The notes under the pieces are model-generated. The model was not told the origin of the DNA. It was given only the letters and a program-made list of their open reading frames with translations, and made no database searches. Below, piece after piece: positions 14,460 to 22,228 of a stretch of DNA of 42,014 nucleotides. Both the position numbers and the translations under genes were made by a program. Source of the stretch: Terriglobia bacterium (lineage in GTDB: Bacteria > Acidobacteriota > Terriglobia > Bryobacterales > Bryobacteraceae). Location of the stretch: the NCBI GenBank assembly GCA_020073265.1, contig JAIQFN010000053.1:1-42014 (forward strand), given 5' to 3'. The first letter of the stretch is position 1. Each line of letters opens with the position of its first letter.

Positions 14460-15224
14460 ATGCGATCAGAACCCGTACGTTATTTGTCCGAACCCGCGGC
14501 CGTCTCGATGGACGACCGCTGGTACGAGATTGCCAGTCTCGAGCATCCCTGGATCGTGCGCCGCTTCGAAGTGCTGCGCCGGTTGGGCGACTCGCTGATC
14601 CAGCAGTCCAGCTCGATCGCCGAGTTCGGATGCGGGCATGGGCTGCTGCAGCGCCAGGTGGAAGATTTCTACCACCTGCCAGTCACCGGATTCGACCTGA
14701 ATGAAGCGGCGTTGAAACAGACCGCCGCGCGATCCAGCCCGGTGTGCTGTTACGACTTGCTGGAGCAGCGGCCGGAGTACGAGGGCCGCTTCGATTTGAT
14801 TCTGCTGTTCGACGTCCTCGAGCACATTCAGGATGAGGAGGCGTTTCTCCGGGCGCTGTTGTTTCATCTGGGGCCTGCCGGGCGTGTCTTGATCAACGTG
14901 CCAGCATTCCAGTCGCTGGCCTCGGCGTACGATCGCGCGGTCGGTCATCTGCGCCGCTACAACGTGCGGTCGCTTTCGAACGCGGCTCAAAGGAGCGGAA
15001 TGGATCTTGCGAGCTGGACCTATTGGGGGCTGCCGCTGATGCCTCTGCTGATGTTGCGAAAGCTGTGGCTGGCTGGGCGATCGGACCAGCACATCGTTTC
15101 CGCCGGGTTCGAGAGCCACGGGCGGGTGATGGATCGGATGCTCTTATGGCTGTCCCGTTGCGAGCCGATTCCACAACACCTGGTGGGGACTTCGTTGATG
15201 GGCGTCTTGGTTCGATCGTTCTGA
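14460..15224 (+). CDS. SAM-dependent methyltransferase of a surface-glycan locus
   Basis: This 254-residue class I methyltransferase has motif I SIAEFGCGHGLL at about residues 52-63, VTGFDLNEAALKQ (motif II) and 'FDLILLFDVLEHIQDEEAFL', the 'DVLEHI' element of the Methyltransf_11/23 group. 'RVLINVPAFQSLASAYDRAVGHLRRY' is common in methyltransferases encoded in polysaccharide clusters. No signal peptide is seen. ATG 14460 has no evident ribosome-binding site; an in-frame ATG at 14508 (MDDRWYEI) is an alternative. It is the first of five genes with gaps of at most ten bases or overlaps, ending with a GT2 enzyme at 20584. It may methylate a sugar or the lipid carrier-linked glycan, but the acceptor is unknown. 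Confidence 0.85.
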   Translation: MRSEPVRYLSEPAAVSMDDRWYEIASLEHPWIVRRFEVLRRLGDSLIQQSSSIAEFGCGHGLLQRQVEDFYHLPVTGFDLNEAALKQTAARSSPVCCYDLLEQRPEYEGRFDLILLFDVLEHIQDEEAFLRALLFHLGPAGRVLINVPAFQSLASAYDRAVGHLRRYNVRSLSNAAQRSGMDLASWTYWGLPLMPLLMLRKLWLAGRSDQHIVSAGFESHGRVMDRMLLWLSRCEPIPQHLVGTSLMGVLVRSF

Positions 15225-15234
15225 GGATCGTCGC

Positions 15235-16563
15235 ATGGGCCGGTTCAACAATTCCAACGCGGTGGCCGGCGCTCCCGCGGAGTTGCGTCCCGTAACGTTC
15301 GAAGCGTCCGTTGTCACGCTGCCGCGCGCCGACTCGAGCCTGATGCAGCAGGCCGGTTTCGCGCTGTTGTGCCTCTTCGCGGTATCGGCGTACGCGAACG
15401 AATTCGCCACTCGCTTGTTCCACGTCAAGGCTTACATCTCGACCGTCTCCTGGGTGCTTCTGCCGCTACTCCTGCTCGTGAGCGGCAACGTGTTCCGCGG
15501 TGTCCGCGACGTGATCGGACGGCTATGGGTGTTGTTTCTCGCCTGGATGTGCCTGGCGGTGCCGTTCAGCGTGTGGAAGGGCGGATCGGTGGCGGCTCTC
15601 GTGGATTACGTGCCGCACGGTTGGCTTCAGTTTTTCTACTTCGCGGTGTTCGCCATCTCGGTCCGGCATCTCCGGCGCGTGATGCTGTTCCTGATCGCGG
15701 CCGACTTTCTGCTGCTGGTGGATTGTTTCTGGGGCGGGTCGATGCAGACCGGCCGGCTGGAAATTCCCGACAGCATGTTCTTCCGGAACGCCAACGATCT
15801 CAGCCTGCAGCTCATCATCGCGATCACGCAGTTCCTGTACCTGCTGTATCAGCGCGAGGTTTGGAAGCGGGTCGCGGGCGGCGCGGGCATGCTGGCGGGG
15901 TTGGTGTTCCTCTTCGAAACCGGGGCGCGCGGCGCGTTCGTCGCGATGCTCGGTCTGGCGGCCGCGATCCTGGTGCTGGGAAAACACCGGATTCGATTCG
16001 TTCTGGCGGCGGTTCCGATCGCGGTTGGCGCTCTGGCGCTGGCGCCTGCCTCGGTGTTTCACCGGATCACGCTGATTTCGATCGAGCCGGAAAACGTCGC
16101 GGCGCGAGACTCGCAAGATGACGCGGCCATCTCCTCGCAACGGCAGCGCCTGGCCCTGCTCGGCCAAAGCGTAATGTACGCCGTGACGCATCCACTGGTG
16201 GGCGTGGGGCCGGGGCAGTTTGGCGCGGCTGTCGCGGCGGACGCTGCGCGGGAAGGGAAGCAGGCGACCTGGCTCGGCACGCATAATTCGTACACGCAGG
16301 TGGCCAGCGAGTGCGGGATTCCCGCGCTTCTGATTTACACCGGCGTCGTCTTCCTGGTGCTGCGTTCCAACTTGCGGATCTACCGGCGGGCGCCGGAGGA
16401 CTCGAGCGATGTGAGTGCGCTGGCGTTCTGCCTGTTCGCCGGCACGCTGGGGTACGCCATCGACACGTTCTTCTTCCACGTCGCCTACAGCAGCTACCTG
16501 CCGGCGATCGCGGGCATGAGTGTGGCGCTGCGCCTGGCGGTGGACCGGCGGTTGTGGACGTGA
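15235..16563 (+). CDS. O-antigen ligase/polymerase-family membrane protein
   Basis: This 442-residue protein starts at ATG 15235, seven bases after a GAGGA site. About 11-12 hydrophobic segments are visible. The long periplasmic loop near residues 270-370 contains 'VMYAVTHPLVGVGPGQF' and 'GTHNSYTQVASECGIPALLIYTGVVFLVL', matching the Wzy_C/WaaL signature (G-x-G-x-F ... HN-x-Y). Such proteins join glycans carried on undecaprenyl diphosphate to lipid A core, to another repeat unit or to protein. Sequence alone does not separate ligase from polymerase. It lies ten bases after the methyltransferase gene, and its stop overlaps the GTG start of the next gene (GTGA). Confidence 0.85.
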   Translation: MGRFNNSNAVAGAPAELRPVTFEASVVTLPRADSSLMQQAGFALLCLFAVSAYANEFATRLFHVKAYISTVSWVLLPLLLLVSGNVFRGVRDVIGRLWVLFLAWMCLAVPFSVWKGGSVAALVDYVPHGWLQFFYFAVFAISVRHLRRVMLFLIAADFLLLVDCFWGGSMQTGRLEIPDSMFFRNANDLSLQLIIAITQFLYLLYQREVWKRVAGGAGMLAGLVFLFETGARGAFVAMLGLAAAILVLGKHRIRFVLAAVPIAVGALALAPASVFHRITLISIEPENVAARDSQDDAAISSQRQRLALLGQSVMYAVTHPLVGVGPGQFGAAVAADAAREGKQATWLGTHNSYTQVASECGIPALLIYTGVVFLVLRSNLRIYRRAPEDSSDVSALAFCLFAGTLGYAIDTFFFHVAYSSYLPAIAGMSVALRLAVDRRLWT

Positions 16564-17981
16564 AGCACGCGCTGGCGATTTGCGCGCTGCTGGCCGTGTT
16601 TGTCTGGCTGGCGCGGCGGCAGATTTTCACCTGGCCCTATTACTATGACGAGGCCGACTACATGTACGCGGCCTCGCTGGGCTGGCGCGCGAATTACACC
16701 GGCAGTCCCGCGCAGCCGCTGGCCGATTTCGTCCGCGTGGGGCTTGCGCGCGGCGGCGATGCTTCCGAGCGGTCTGAGTTGTCCGCTCAAACCCGAGCCG
16801 GGCGCGATGTCGACTTCTATCGTCACTGGCATGGGCCGCTCTATAGTTACTGGCTCCTGGCGCTGGCTCCACTGCGTCTGGATGAGCGCGTGACGCGGAG
16901 CCTTTCCTATGGGTTCCCTGCGCTGACGCTGCTGGTGATCTATCTGGGGAGCCTGTGGCTTCTGCCGGGCGGCCAACGTCAGCTCGCGGCGATTCTTGGT
17001 TCCATTTTCTATTTGTGGAGCTACACGACGACCGTGACCAACGAGATCGCTCCACACTCGCTCTTCGTGCTGTGCTATGTCGCAGCTCTGATCTTGCTGA
17101 TGAAGTGGCGTATCACCAGCCGGTCGCGTTACTGGTACGGTGCGGTGATCGCGGCCGCGCTTGCGTTCTGCACGCTGGAAGTGGCGTTTGTTCTCGTTGT
17201 GGTTCTGCTGGTGTGCGCCGCGCTCGAGCACAAACTAACCGACTGGCGCTGGATGAGCAAGTCGATTGTGCTGTTCGCCGGCACGGTGCTGGTGCTGTGG
17301 CCGGCCGCCGTTTTGAAGCTGAGCTTCGTCAAGGCCTACTTGTTCATGTCGTACCTGGCGATCTTTCGAAAGTCACCCTGGGGCGGCGTGAGCTTCGCCG
17401 AGACTTGGCGGCTGCGCTTCACGCATTCGCCCTGGGAATGGCTGCTGCTAGCGGCTGCCGTCATCCTCTATTTCCGGTTTTGCGATGTGGCTACGCGCCG
17501 CCTGCTGTTTCCGATCTTCTTCTATGCCGGCCTGATGCTGCTTGTGCTTTTGCGAGTGAACACGGAAACGCCGCGCTACATGCTCCCGTTTCTCGCGGCG
17601 CTCCAGGTCGGCGCGGGATTCACGTTCGCCACGATTTTCACGAAATGGAGGCTAGCGCTCCGAAGCGCCCCAGCAGCCGCGATCTGCGGCCTGCTGCTCT
17701 GGAACACCACCGCGCAGATTCGCGCTCATCCCATTCTCCCCGCGCCGCGGCTGGCCTCGGTTCTCGCCTCGCTGCGCGAGCAGAAGCTGACCGGCAAGAA
17801 GCTGCTGGTGCCGCAGGACGATCTGCCGATGATCCACTACTACTTTCCAGGAACGTCGCTGCGCGGCTATGTGAATGAGCAGGAACGGTCGGCCGCGCTG
17901 GCGCACGAGCGCTTCGATGCCGTCCTCGATCGAGACAAAACGCTGGCTTCCCGCACTAGTGTTCCTAACGATGAGAGGTAG
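16560..17981 (+). CDS. GT-C type membrane glycosyltransferase (ArnT/PMT-like, GT39/GT83)
   Basis: This 473-residue polytopic protein starts at GTG 16560, overlapping the previous stop codon by four bases; the longer open frame upstream lies inside the ligase gene. After the first membrane segment comes 'YYYDEADYMYAASLGWRANY', the periplasmic acidic loop (DE) characteristic of lipid-phosphosugar-dependent glycosyltransferases. 'HWHGPLYSYWLLALAPL' follows, then about eight more hydrophobic segments and 'NTETPRYMLPFLAALQVG', also typical of the family. It would transfer a sugar from a polyprenyl-phosphate donor on the outer face of the inner membrane, adding to the glycan made by this operon. 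Donor and acceptor are unknown. Confidence 0.82.
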   Translation: MKHALAICALLAVFVWLARRQIFTWPYYYDEADYMYAASLGWRANYTGSPAQPLADFVRVGLARGGDASERSELSAQTRAGRDVDFYRHWHGPLYSYWLLALAPLRLDERVTRSLSYGFPALTLLVIYLGSLWLLPGGQRQLAAILGSIFYLWSYTTTVTNEIAPHSLFVLCYVAALILLMKWRITSRSRYWYGAVIAAALAFCTLEVAFVLVVVLLVCAALEHKLTDWRWMSKSIVLFAGTVLVLWPAAVLKLSFVKAYLFMSYLAIFRKSPWGGVSFAETWRLRFTHSPWEWLLLAAAVILYFRFCDVATRRLLFPIFFYAGLMLLVLLRVNTETPRYMLPFLAALQVGAGFTFATIFTKWRLALRSAPAAAICGLLLWNTTAQIRAHPILPAPRLASVLASLREQKLTGKKLLVPQDDLPMIHYYFPGTSLRGYVNEQERSAALAHERFDAVLDRDKTLASRTSVPNDER

Positions 17982-19551
17982 CCAAGAGACACCGGCGGCG
18001 CACGAGCCTGGCCAGCGCTTTGTGCTGAACGTGATTTGGAACTGGCTGGGCACCATCGTCAGCCTGTTCATCGGCTTCGTATTGTCGCCGTACCTGATCG
18101 TGAAGCTGGGCGCGGACGGTTACGGCGTGTGGGCGATCACCTTCGCGCTGGTCGAGTATTGCTGGTTTTTCGACTTCGGGTTTCGCTCCGCCACGGTGAA
18201 ATTCGTGGCGCACTATTCGGCCATCAACGATCCGGACAATGTCCGCGCCGTGCTCAGCACCGTCCTGCTCTATTCGAGCATCACCGGTTGTGTGATCCTG
18301 GCCGGCGCGCTCGCAGTGGCGCGCTATGTCGAGCACTTCTTCCGGATTCCGGAAAACCTGCGCGGAAGTTTCCAGACCCTGCTGATTCTGATCACGCTCA
18401 GTTGGTGCCTGGGGCTGGTCTTCAATGTCTTCAACGCGTCGATTGAGGCGGTGCAACATTTCGAGTATTCCAACAAAGCCTCCATCGTGTCCGCGATAGT
18501 ACGGGCCATCGGATGGGCGTCGGCCTTGTATCTGGGGTACGGGCTGATCGCCATCGGCGTCGTGACGGTGCTGAGCCAGGCGGCCGGCTACATCGTCAAC
18601 TACATCTACTTCCGCAGGATTTTCCCGGGACAACGGCTCTCGCCGCGATTCGCGCGGCTCTCGACGCTCCACGAGATGGCCCGCTTCGGCATCCACACCT
18701 TCGTCATGACCATTTCGAACCAGTTGCGCAACGCGGGCGCGCCGTTGTTGATCGGGCATTTCCTGCCGGCGGCATTCGTGGGCTTCTACAATCTGCCGGT
18801 GCGGCTGCTGCAGTACACGGTGGAGCTGGTGGGGCGCCTCGGGATCGTGACCAACACGAAGGCAGCGGAACTGGCAGCGCGCGATCGCTCCGAAAGCCTC
18901 ACGGACCTGGCGGTTTACACCAACCGCTATTGCCTGGTGATCTTCATGCCGCTCGCGATCCTGCTGGGGACGCACGGGCCGCAGCTTTTGACGTTATGGG
19001 TGGGACCGCAGTTTGCGAACCAGAGCGCGCCGCTTCTGCTTCCGCTGCTGGTGGCTTGTGTGATCGGCGTGGTGGGGCAGTACAGCGCCGGCATGCTTCT
19101 GCAAGGCCTGGGCAAGCATCAGCGCTATGCGCGCAGCCTGCTGGTGGAAGCCGTCGCGGGACTGTTGCTCGCGATCGTCGTCATCCCGCGCTGGGGCATC
19201 GTGGGCGCGGCCTGGCTCGCGGCAGCGCTCACGGTTTTGAATCGCGGGATCGTCGCCGCGTGGCTCATCAGCCGGACCATCCATCTATCGTTCGCCCAAT
19301 ACGTGCAATCCGTTTACGCTCTGCCGGCGCTTGCGATGCTGCCGGTCCTGGCGCTTTCCTGCTGGCTACGGTCGACGATCCTGCCAGGCAACGGCTGGGC
19401 TCAGATTTTCGCTGCGGCGGTACTCTTAGGCGCGAGTTACTACGGCTTGGCGTTTTTCATGGCGCTGGAGCGACGCCATCGCGCGTTGCTGGCTTTGTGG
19501 ATTGCAAAGAGTTGGCGCGCGCCGGCGGCCGAGGCGGTGGCGCCTGTTTAG
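17971..19551 (+). CDS. Oligosaccharide flippase (Wzx/MATE-like polysaccharide exporter)
   Basis: This 526-residue protein starts at ATG 17971, overlapping the previous gene by 11 bases. It has about 14 predicted membrane segments in the Polysacc_synt arrangement. 'VIWNWLGTIVSLFIGFVLSPYLIVKLGADGYGVWAITFALVEY' at the N-terminus is the typical first-helix region of Wzx proteins, and 'QLRNAGAPLLIGHFLPAAFVGFYNLPVRLLQY' occurs mid-protein. Function: moves undecaprenyl-linked oligosaccharide across the inner membrane for assembly by the ligase or polymerase encoded two genes upstream. With the GT2, GT-C and ligase genes it forms a compact glycan-export unit. Confidence 0.87.
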   Translation: MRGSQETPAAHEPGQRFVLNVIWNWLGTIVSLFIGFVLSPYLIVKLGADGYGVWAITFALVEYCWFFDFGFRSATVKFVAHYSAINDPDNVRAVLSTVLLYSSITGCVILAGALAVARYVEHFFRIPENLRGSFQTLLILITLSWCLGLVFNVFNASIEAVQHFEYSNKASIVSAIVRAIGWASALYLGYGLIAIGVVTVLSQAAGYIVNYIYFRRIFPGQRLSPRFARLSTLHEMARFGIHTFVMTISNQLRNAGAPLLIGHFLPAAFVGFYNLPVRLLQYTVELVGRLGIVTNTKAAELAARDRSESLTDLAVYTNRYCLVIFMPLAILLGTHGPQLLTLWVGPQFANQSAPLLLPLLVACVIGVVGQYSAGMLLQGLGKHQRYARSLLVEAVAGLLLAIVVIPRWGIVGAAWLAAALTVLNRGIVAAWLISRTIHLSFAQYVQSVYALPALAMLPVLALSCWLRSTILPGNGWAQIFAAAVLLGASYYGLAFFMALERRHRALLALWIAKSWRAPAAEAVAPV

Positions 19552-19555
19552 AGAC

Positions 19556-20584
19556 GTGCCGCGCTTGTGCGTGCTGGTCCCCTGCTACAACGAGGAGGAC
19601 ATGCTGCCGGAGTTTTTCGAGACGGTGATGCCGGTCCTGGAAGACGCCACCGGCGGGCAATGGTCGATTCTGTGTGTCGACGACGGCAGCCGGGACGGCA
19701 CCTTCGCCGTGATCACCGAATGGCACCGGCGCGATTCCAGAATTTCCGGCGTCCGGCTGAGCCGCAATTTCGGGCATCAGGCAGCGCTTTCCACCGGCCT
19801 GGCCTACGCCCGGGGCGAGTACATCGGCATCATGGATTGCGATTTGCAGGACCCGGCCGAAGTTCTGGTGGAACTGTACCGGGCCTGTCTCGACGATGAG
19901 CTGGACGTGTGCTACGGCATCCGCGGCCGCCGCGACGCGCCCTGGTTTCTGCGCGCCGCCTACTCCGCGTTTTATCGCATCATCCAGAAGGCGGCCGATC
20001 ATGAATGGCCGCGCGACGCCGGCGACTTCTGCGTGCTGAGCGCGCGCTCGCAGCAGGCCTTGCTGGCGCTGCCGGAGCAATCGCGGATGCTGCGCGGTCT
20101 GCGCTCGTGGGTGGGATTCCGGCAGTCCGGGATCGCTTACAACCGGCCGGCCCGGCTGCGAGGATCGAGCAAGTACAACTTGAGGAAGCTCACCGCGCTG
20201 GCGCTGCAGGGATTGATCTCGTTCAGCAACATCCCGCTGCGTCTGGCGAGTCTCATGGGGGTCGCGATGGGGTTCTTCTCCATCCTGTTCTGCGCGCTCG
20301 TGCTGATCAACCGGCTGATTCCGCGATTCACGCTGCTGGGATATTGGGTGGGCGCGAATCCCGGCACCGCTACGCTGCTCGTGTTTCTCTCCTTCACATT
20401 GAGCGTACTGTTCATCTGCCTGGGGATTATCGGCGAGTACCTGGTGCTTCTGCTGCAGGAGATCAAGAAGCGGCCGGCCGCGATCGTGGCGTCGGTCGTC
20501 GGTGAAATGCGGCCCTACGATTCGGCCTACGCGCTCCTGGATGCCAGCTCGCAGCCCTCGCTGTGGAGCGTTACGGCGCGTTGA
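19556..20584 (+). CDS. GT2 glycosyltransferase, DPM1/GtrB-like with two C-terminal membrane helices
   Basis: This 342-residue protein starts at GTG 19556, four bases after the flippase stop. Motifs: LCVLVPCYNEEDMLPEFFET, LCVDDGSRDGT, GHQAALSTGLAYA and DCDLQDPAE (the metal-binding DxD-like region), then 'RGSSKYNLRKL' before two membrane helices (about residues 225-310). This is the layout of polyprenyl-phosphate mannose/glucose synthases (GtrB, DPM1, ArnC-like). Such an enzyme loads a sugar onto polyprenyl phosphate, which would be the donor for the GT-C enzyme two genes upstream. The stop overlaps the 3' end of the convergent membrane-protein gene by 14 bases. Confidence 0.9.
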   Translation: MPRLCVLVPCYNEEDMLPEFFETVMPVLEDATGGQWSILCVDDGSRDGTFAVITEWHRRDSRISGVRLSRNFGHQAALSTGLAYARGEYIGIMDCDLQDPAEVLVELYRACLDDELDVCYGIRGRRDAPWFLRAAYSAFYRIIQKAADHEWPRDAGDFCVLSARSQQALLALPEQSRMLRGLRSWVGFRQSGIAYNRPARLRGSSKYNLRKLTALALQGLISFSNIPLRLASLMGVAMGFFSILFCALVLINRLIPRFTLLGYWVGANPGTATLLVFLSFTLSVLFICLGIIGEYLVLLLQEIKKRPAAIVASVVGEMRPYDSAYALLDASSQPSLWSVTAR

Positions 20585-22217
20585 CCGCGGCGTAGAGCCA
20601 CCACCAATCCGACTCGGCGCGGAGCCGGAATCCCGACTGGATGCTCGGCAGGTAGTTTCGAAACAGCGCGCGGGCGTCGGGTTCCGAAGAGGCCGGATGC
20701 TTCGGCACCATCACGATGTCGGCCGATCCGAACAACCAGGCGGGCGATGGCTTGTGCCTATCGTTGAAGGTGTGATTGAAGGCCAGCGCCGGCGAGCCGC
20801 CGCGCGCCGGGGGCCGGAGCAGCGCGTAAGGAAACGGATTCACCATGTCGAGCGTGAATACGGTGTCGCGCGGTGTCGAGAACTTTTTGAGCAGGGCCGC
20901 ACCGTCGTTGACGTAGTCGACGTATGTGCGCCCGTTGCTCCGTCGGTCGGCTTCCGTGCCGTCGGGCGTGTCGTAGAGAAGCAGTTTCGCCAGGTGCGGC
21001 GCGCGGAAGCGGGCGATTTCGGATTCCGGCGGATTGTTCGTGGCCTCAATGAACGCGTACACAACACCGCTTGCGTTGCTGAAGAACGCCGGTGCGTAAC
21101 AAATCAGGCCGAGTAGGACAAGGATGGTGTGGGGTCGGGGGAAGCCGGTGGAGCCGGTCTGAGACTCCACAGCGCGGCCGTGTTCCACCAGAAGAATCGC
21201 GAGCAGCGCGTTGAGCGGGTAGCCGCTGGGCTGCGCATTGGTGGCCAGCAGGAGAGCGCCGCCGGTGAAGACCAGTGCTGTCGCGATGAGCGGGCGAAGC
21301 GTGGTGGTGATGCTCACCAGGAGCGCGAGCAGGGCCAGCGGAAGCAGTTCCGCGAATCCTCTCGCGAACGACCAGCGGATGTTCCACAGCGAAAGGCCGG
21401 AACCGCGGGCCTGGCTCATCAGGTGCAGGTCGTTCCAAACGGCGAGAAAGTCGAAGCGCAAGTACGCCATCATCGCGAGGCCGCCCGCGAGAAAACCCGC
21501 GAGAGTCCAGACGATTCGGCGGCGAGCGGGCCTCGCGATGGCGATGCACAGTGCAACCAGGCAGTAGCTGGGTTTGAGAAACAGGAGAGCGACGGAAATG
21601 ATGCCGGTCGAAATTCCGCCGAGTTTGCTCTGGCCGCCCGGCCGGAAACATTCCAGGACCACCAGGCCTACCAGAGCGTATCCGTAGCGGTTGTAGAGCA
21701 TCGCGTGGCTCAGCGTGTTGGGCGGCCAGCCGATCGGAAAAGGCGCGACGGCGATGAGCATGAGCAGTGCCGCGCTAAGGATCGCTGGTATCGCAGGCAT
21801 TCGCCGCCGGCTCAGTGCATAGGCCCAGCCACCGATGATCGCTCCGACGAGAGCGCTCATGTAGCCGACGCCATTGGCGGAATTGTGTGCGAGCTTCAGG
21901 CCGGCGGCGGAAAGCAGTCCCAGCAGCGGTCCCATGCTGGGGCTGAAATCGACGTCGGGACGCTGGCCGTTGAGCACTCGCCAGCCCGCGTCGAAGACCA
22001 GAAAGATGTCGTGGCCGAAGATTCGAGTGTGAACCGAGCCGATGGCAGCCGTCGCGGCTGAGAGAGCCAGGATCAGCACCGCCGCGCACACGTCCGTTAG
22101 CGGGCTGGCTGGCTTGGACCAGACCTCGGTCAAGCGATCGATCCGGCGAGCTCGCTGCTCCTCGCCGCCTGGCGTCGAGACGAGTCTCGATGCGGCACGC
22201 GCGAGTGCGTGCGCCAC
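20571..22217 (-). CDS. Polytopic membrane protein, possibly a GT-C fold glycosyltransferase
   Basis: This 548-residue protein starts at GTG 22217, seven bases after a GGAGG site that begins within the stop of the upstream gene. About 10-11 hydrophobic segments span residues 40-375. A soluble C-terminal region of about 160 residues follows (VYAFIEATNNPPESEIARFR ... SDWWWLYAAVNAP). The first periplasmic loop contains 'FDAGWRVLNGQRPDVDFSPSMGP', an Asp-rich first loop like that of GT-C enzymes but without a strict DE/DD pair. I cannot name the family. It is co-directional and closely spaced with the 1518-residue secreted protein, so it may modify or serve that protein. It is convergent with the surface-glycan operon. 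Confidence 0.68.
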   Translation of the reverse strand: MAHALARAASRLVSTPGGEEQRARRIDRLTEVWSKPASPLTDVCAAVLILALSAATAAIGSVHTRIFGHDIFLVFDAGWRVLNGQRPDVDFSPSMGPLLGLLSAAGLKLAHNSANGVGYMSALVGAIIGGWAYALSRRRMPAIPAILSAALLMLIAVAPFPIGWPPNTLSHAMLYNRYGYALVGLVVLECFRPGGQSKLGGISTGIISVALLFLKPSYCLVALCIAIARPARRRIVWTLAGFLAGGLAMMAYLRFDFLAVWNDLHLMSQARGSGLSLWNIRWSFARGFAELLPLALLALLVSITTTLRPLIATALVFTGGALLLATNAQPSGYPLNALLAILLVEHGRAVESQTGSTGFPRPHTILVLLGLICYAPAFFSNASGVVYAFIEATNNPPESEIARFRAPHLAKLLLYDTPDGTEADRRSNGRTYVDYVNDGAALLKKFSTPRDTVFTLDMVNPFPYALLRPPARGGSPALAFNHTFNDRHKPSPAWLFGSADIVMVPKHPASSEPDARALFRNYLPSIQSGFRLRAESDWWWLYAAVNAP

Positions 22218-22228
22218 GGTTTAACCTC

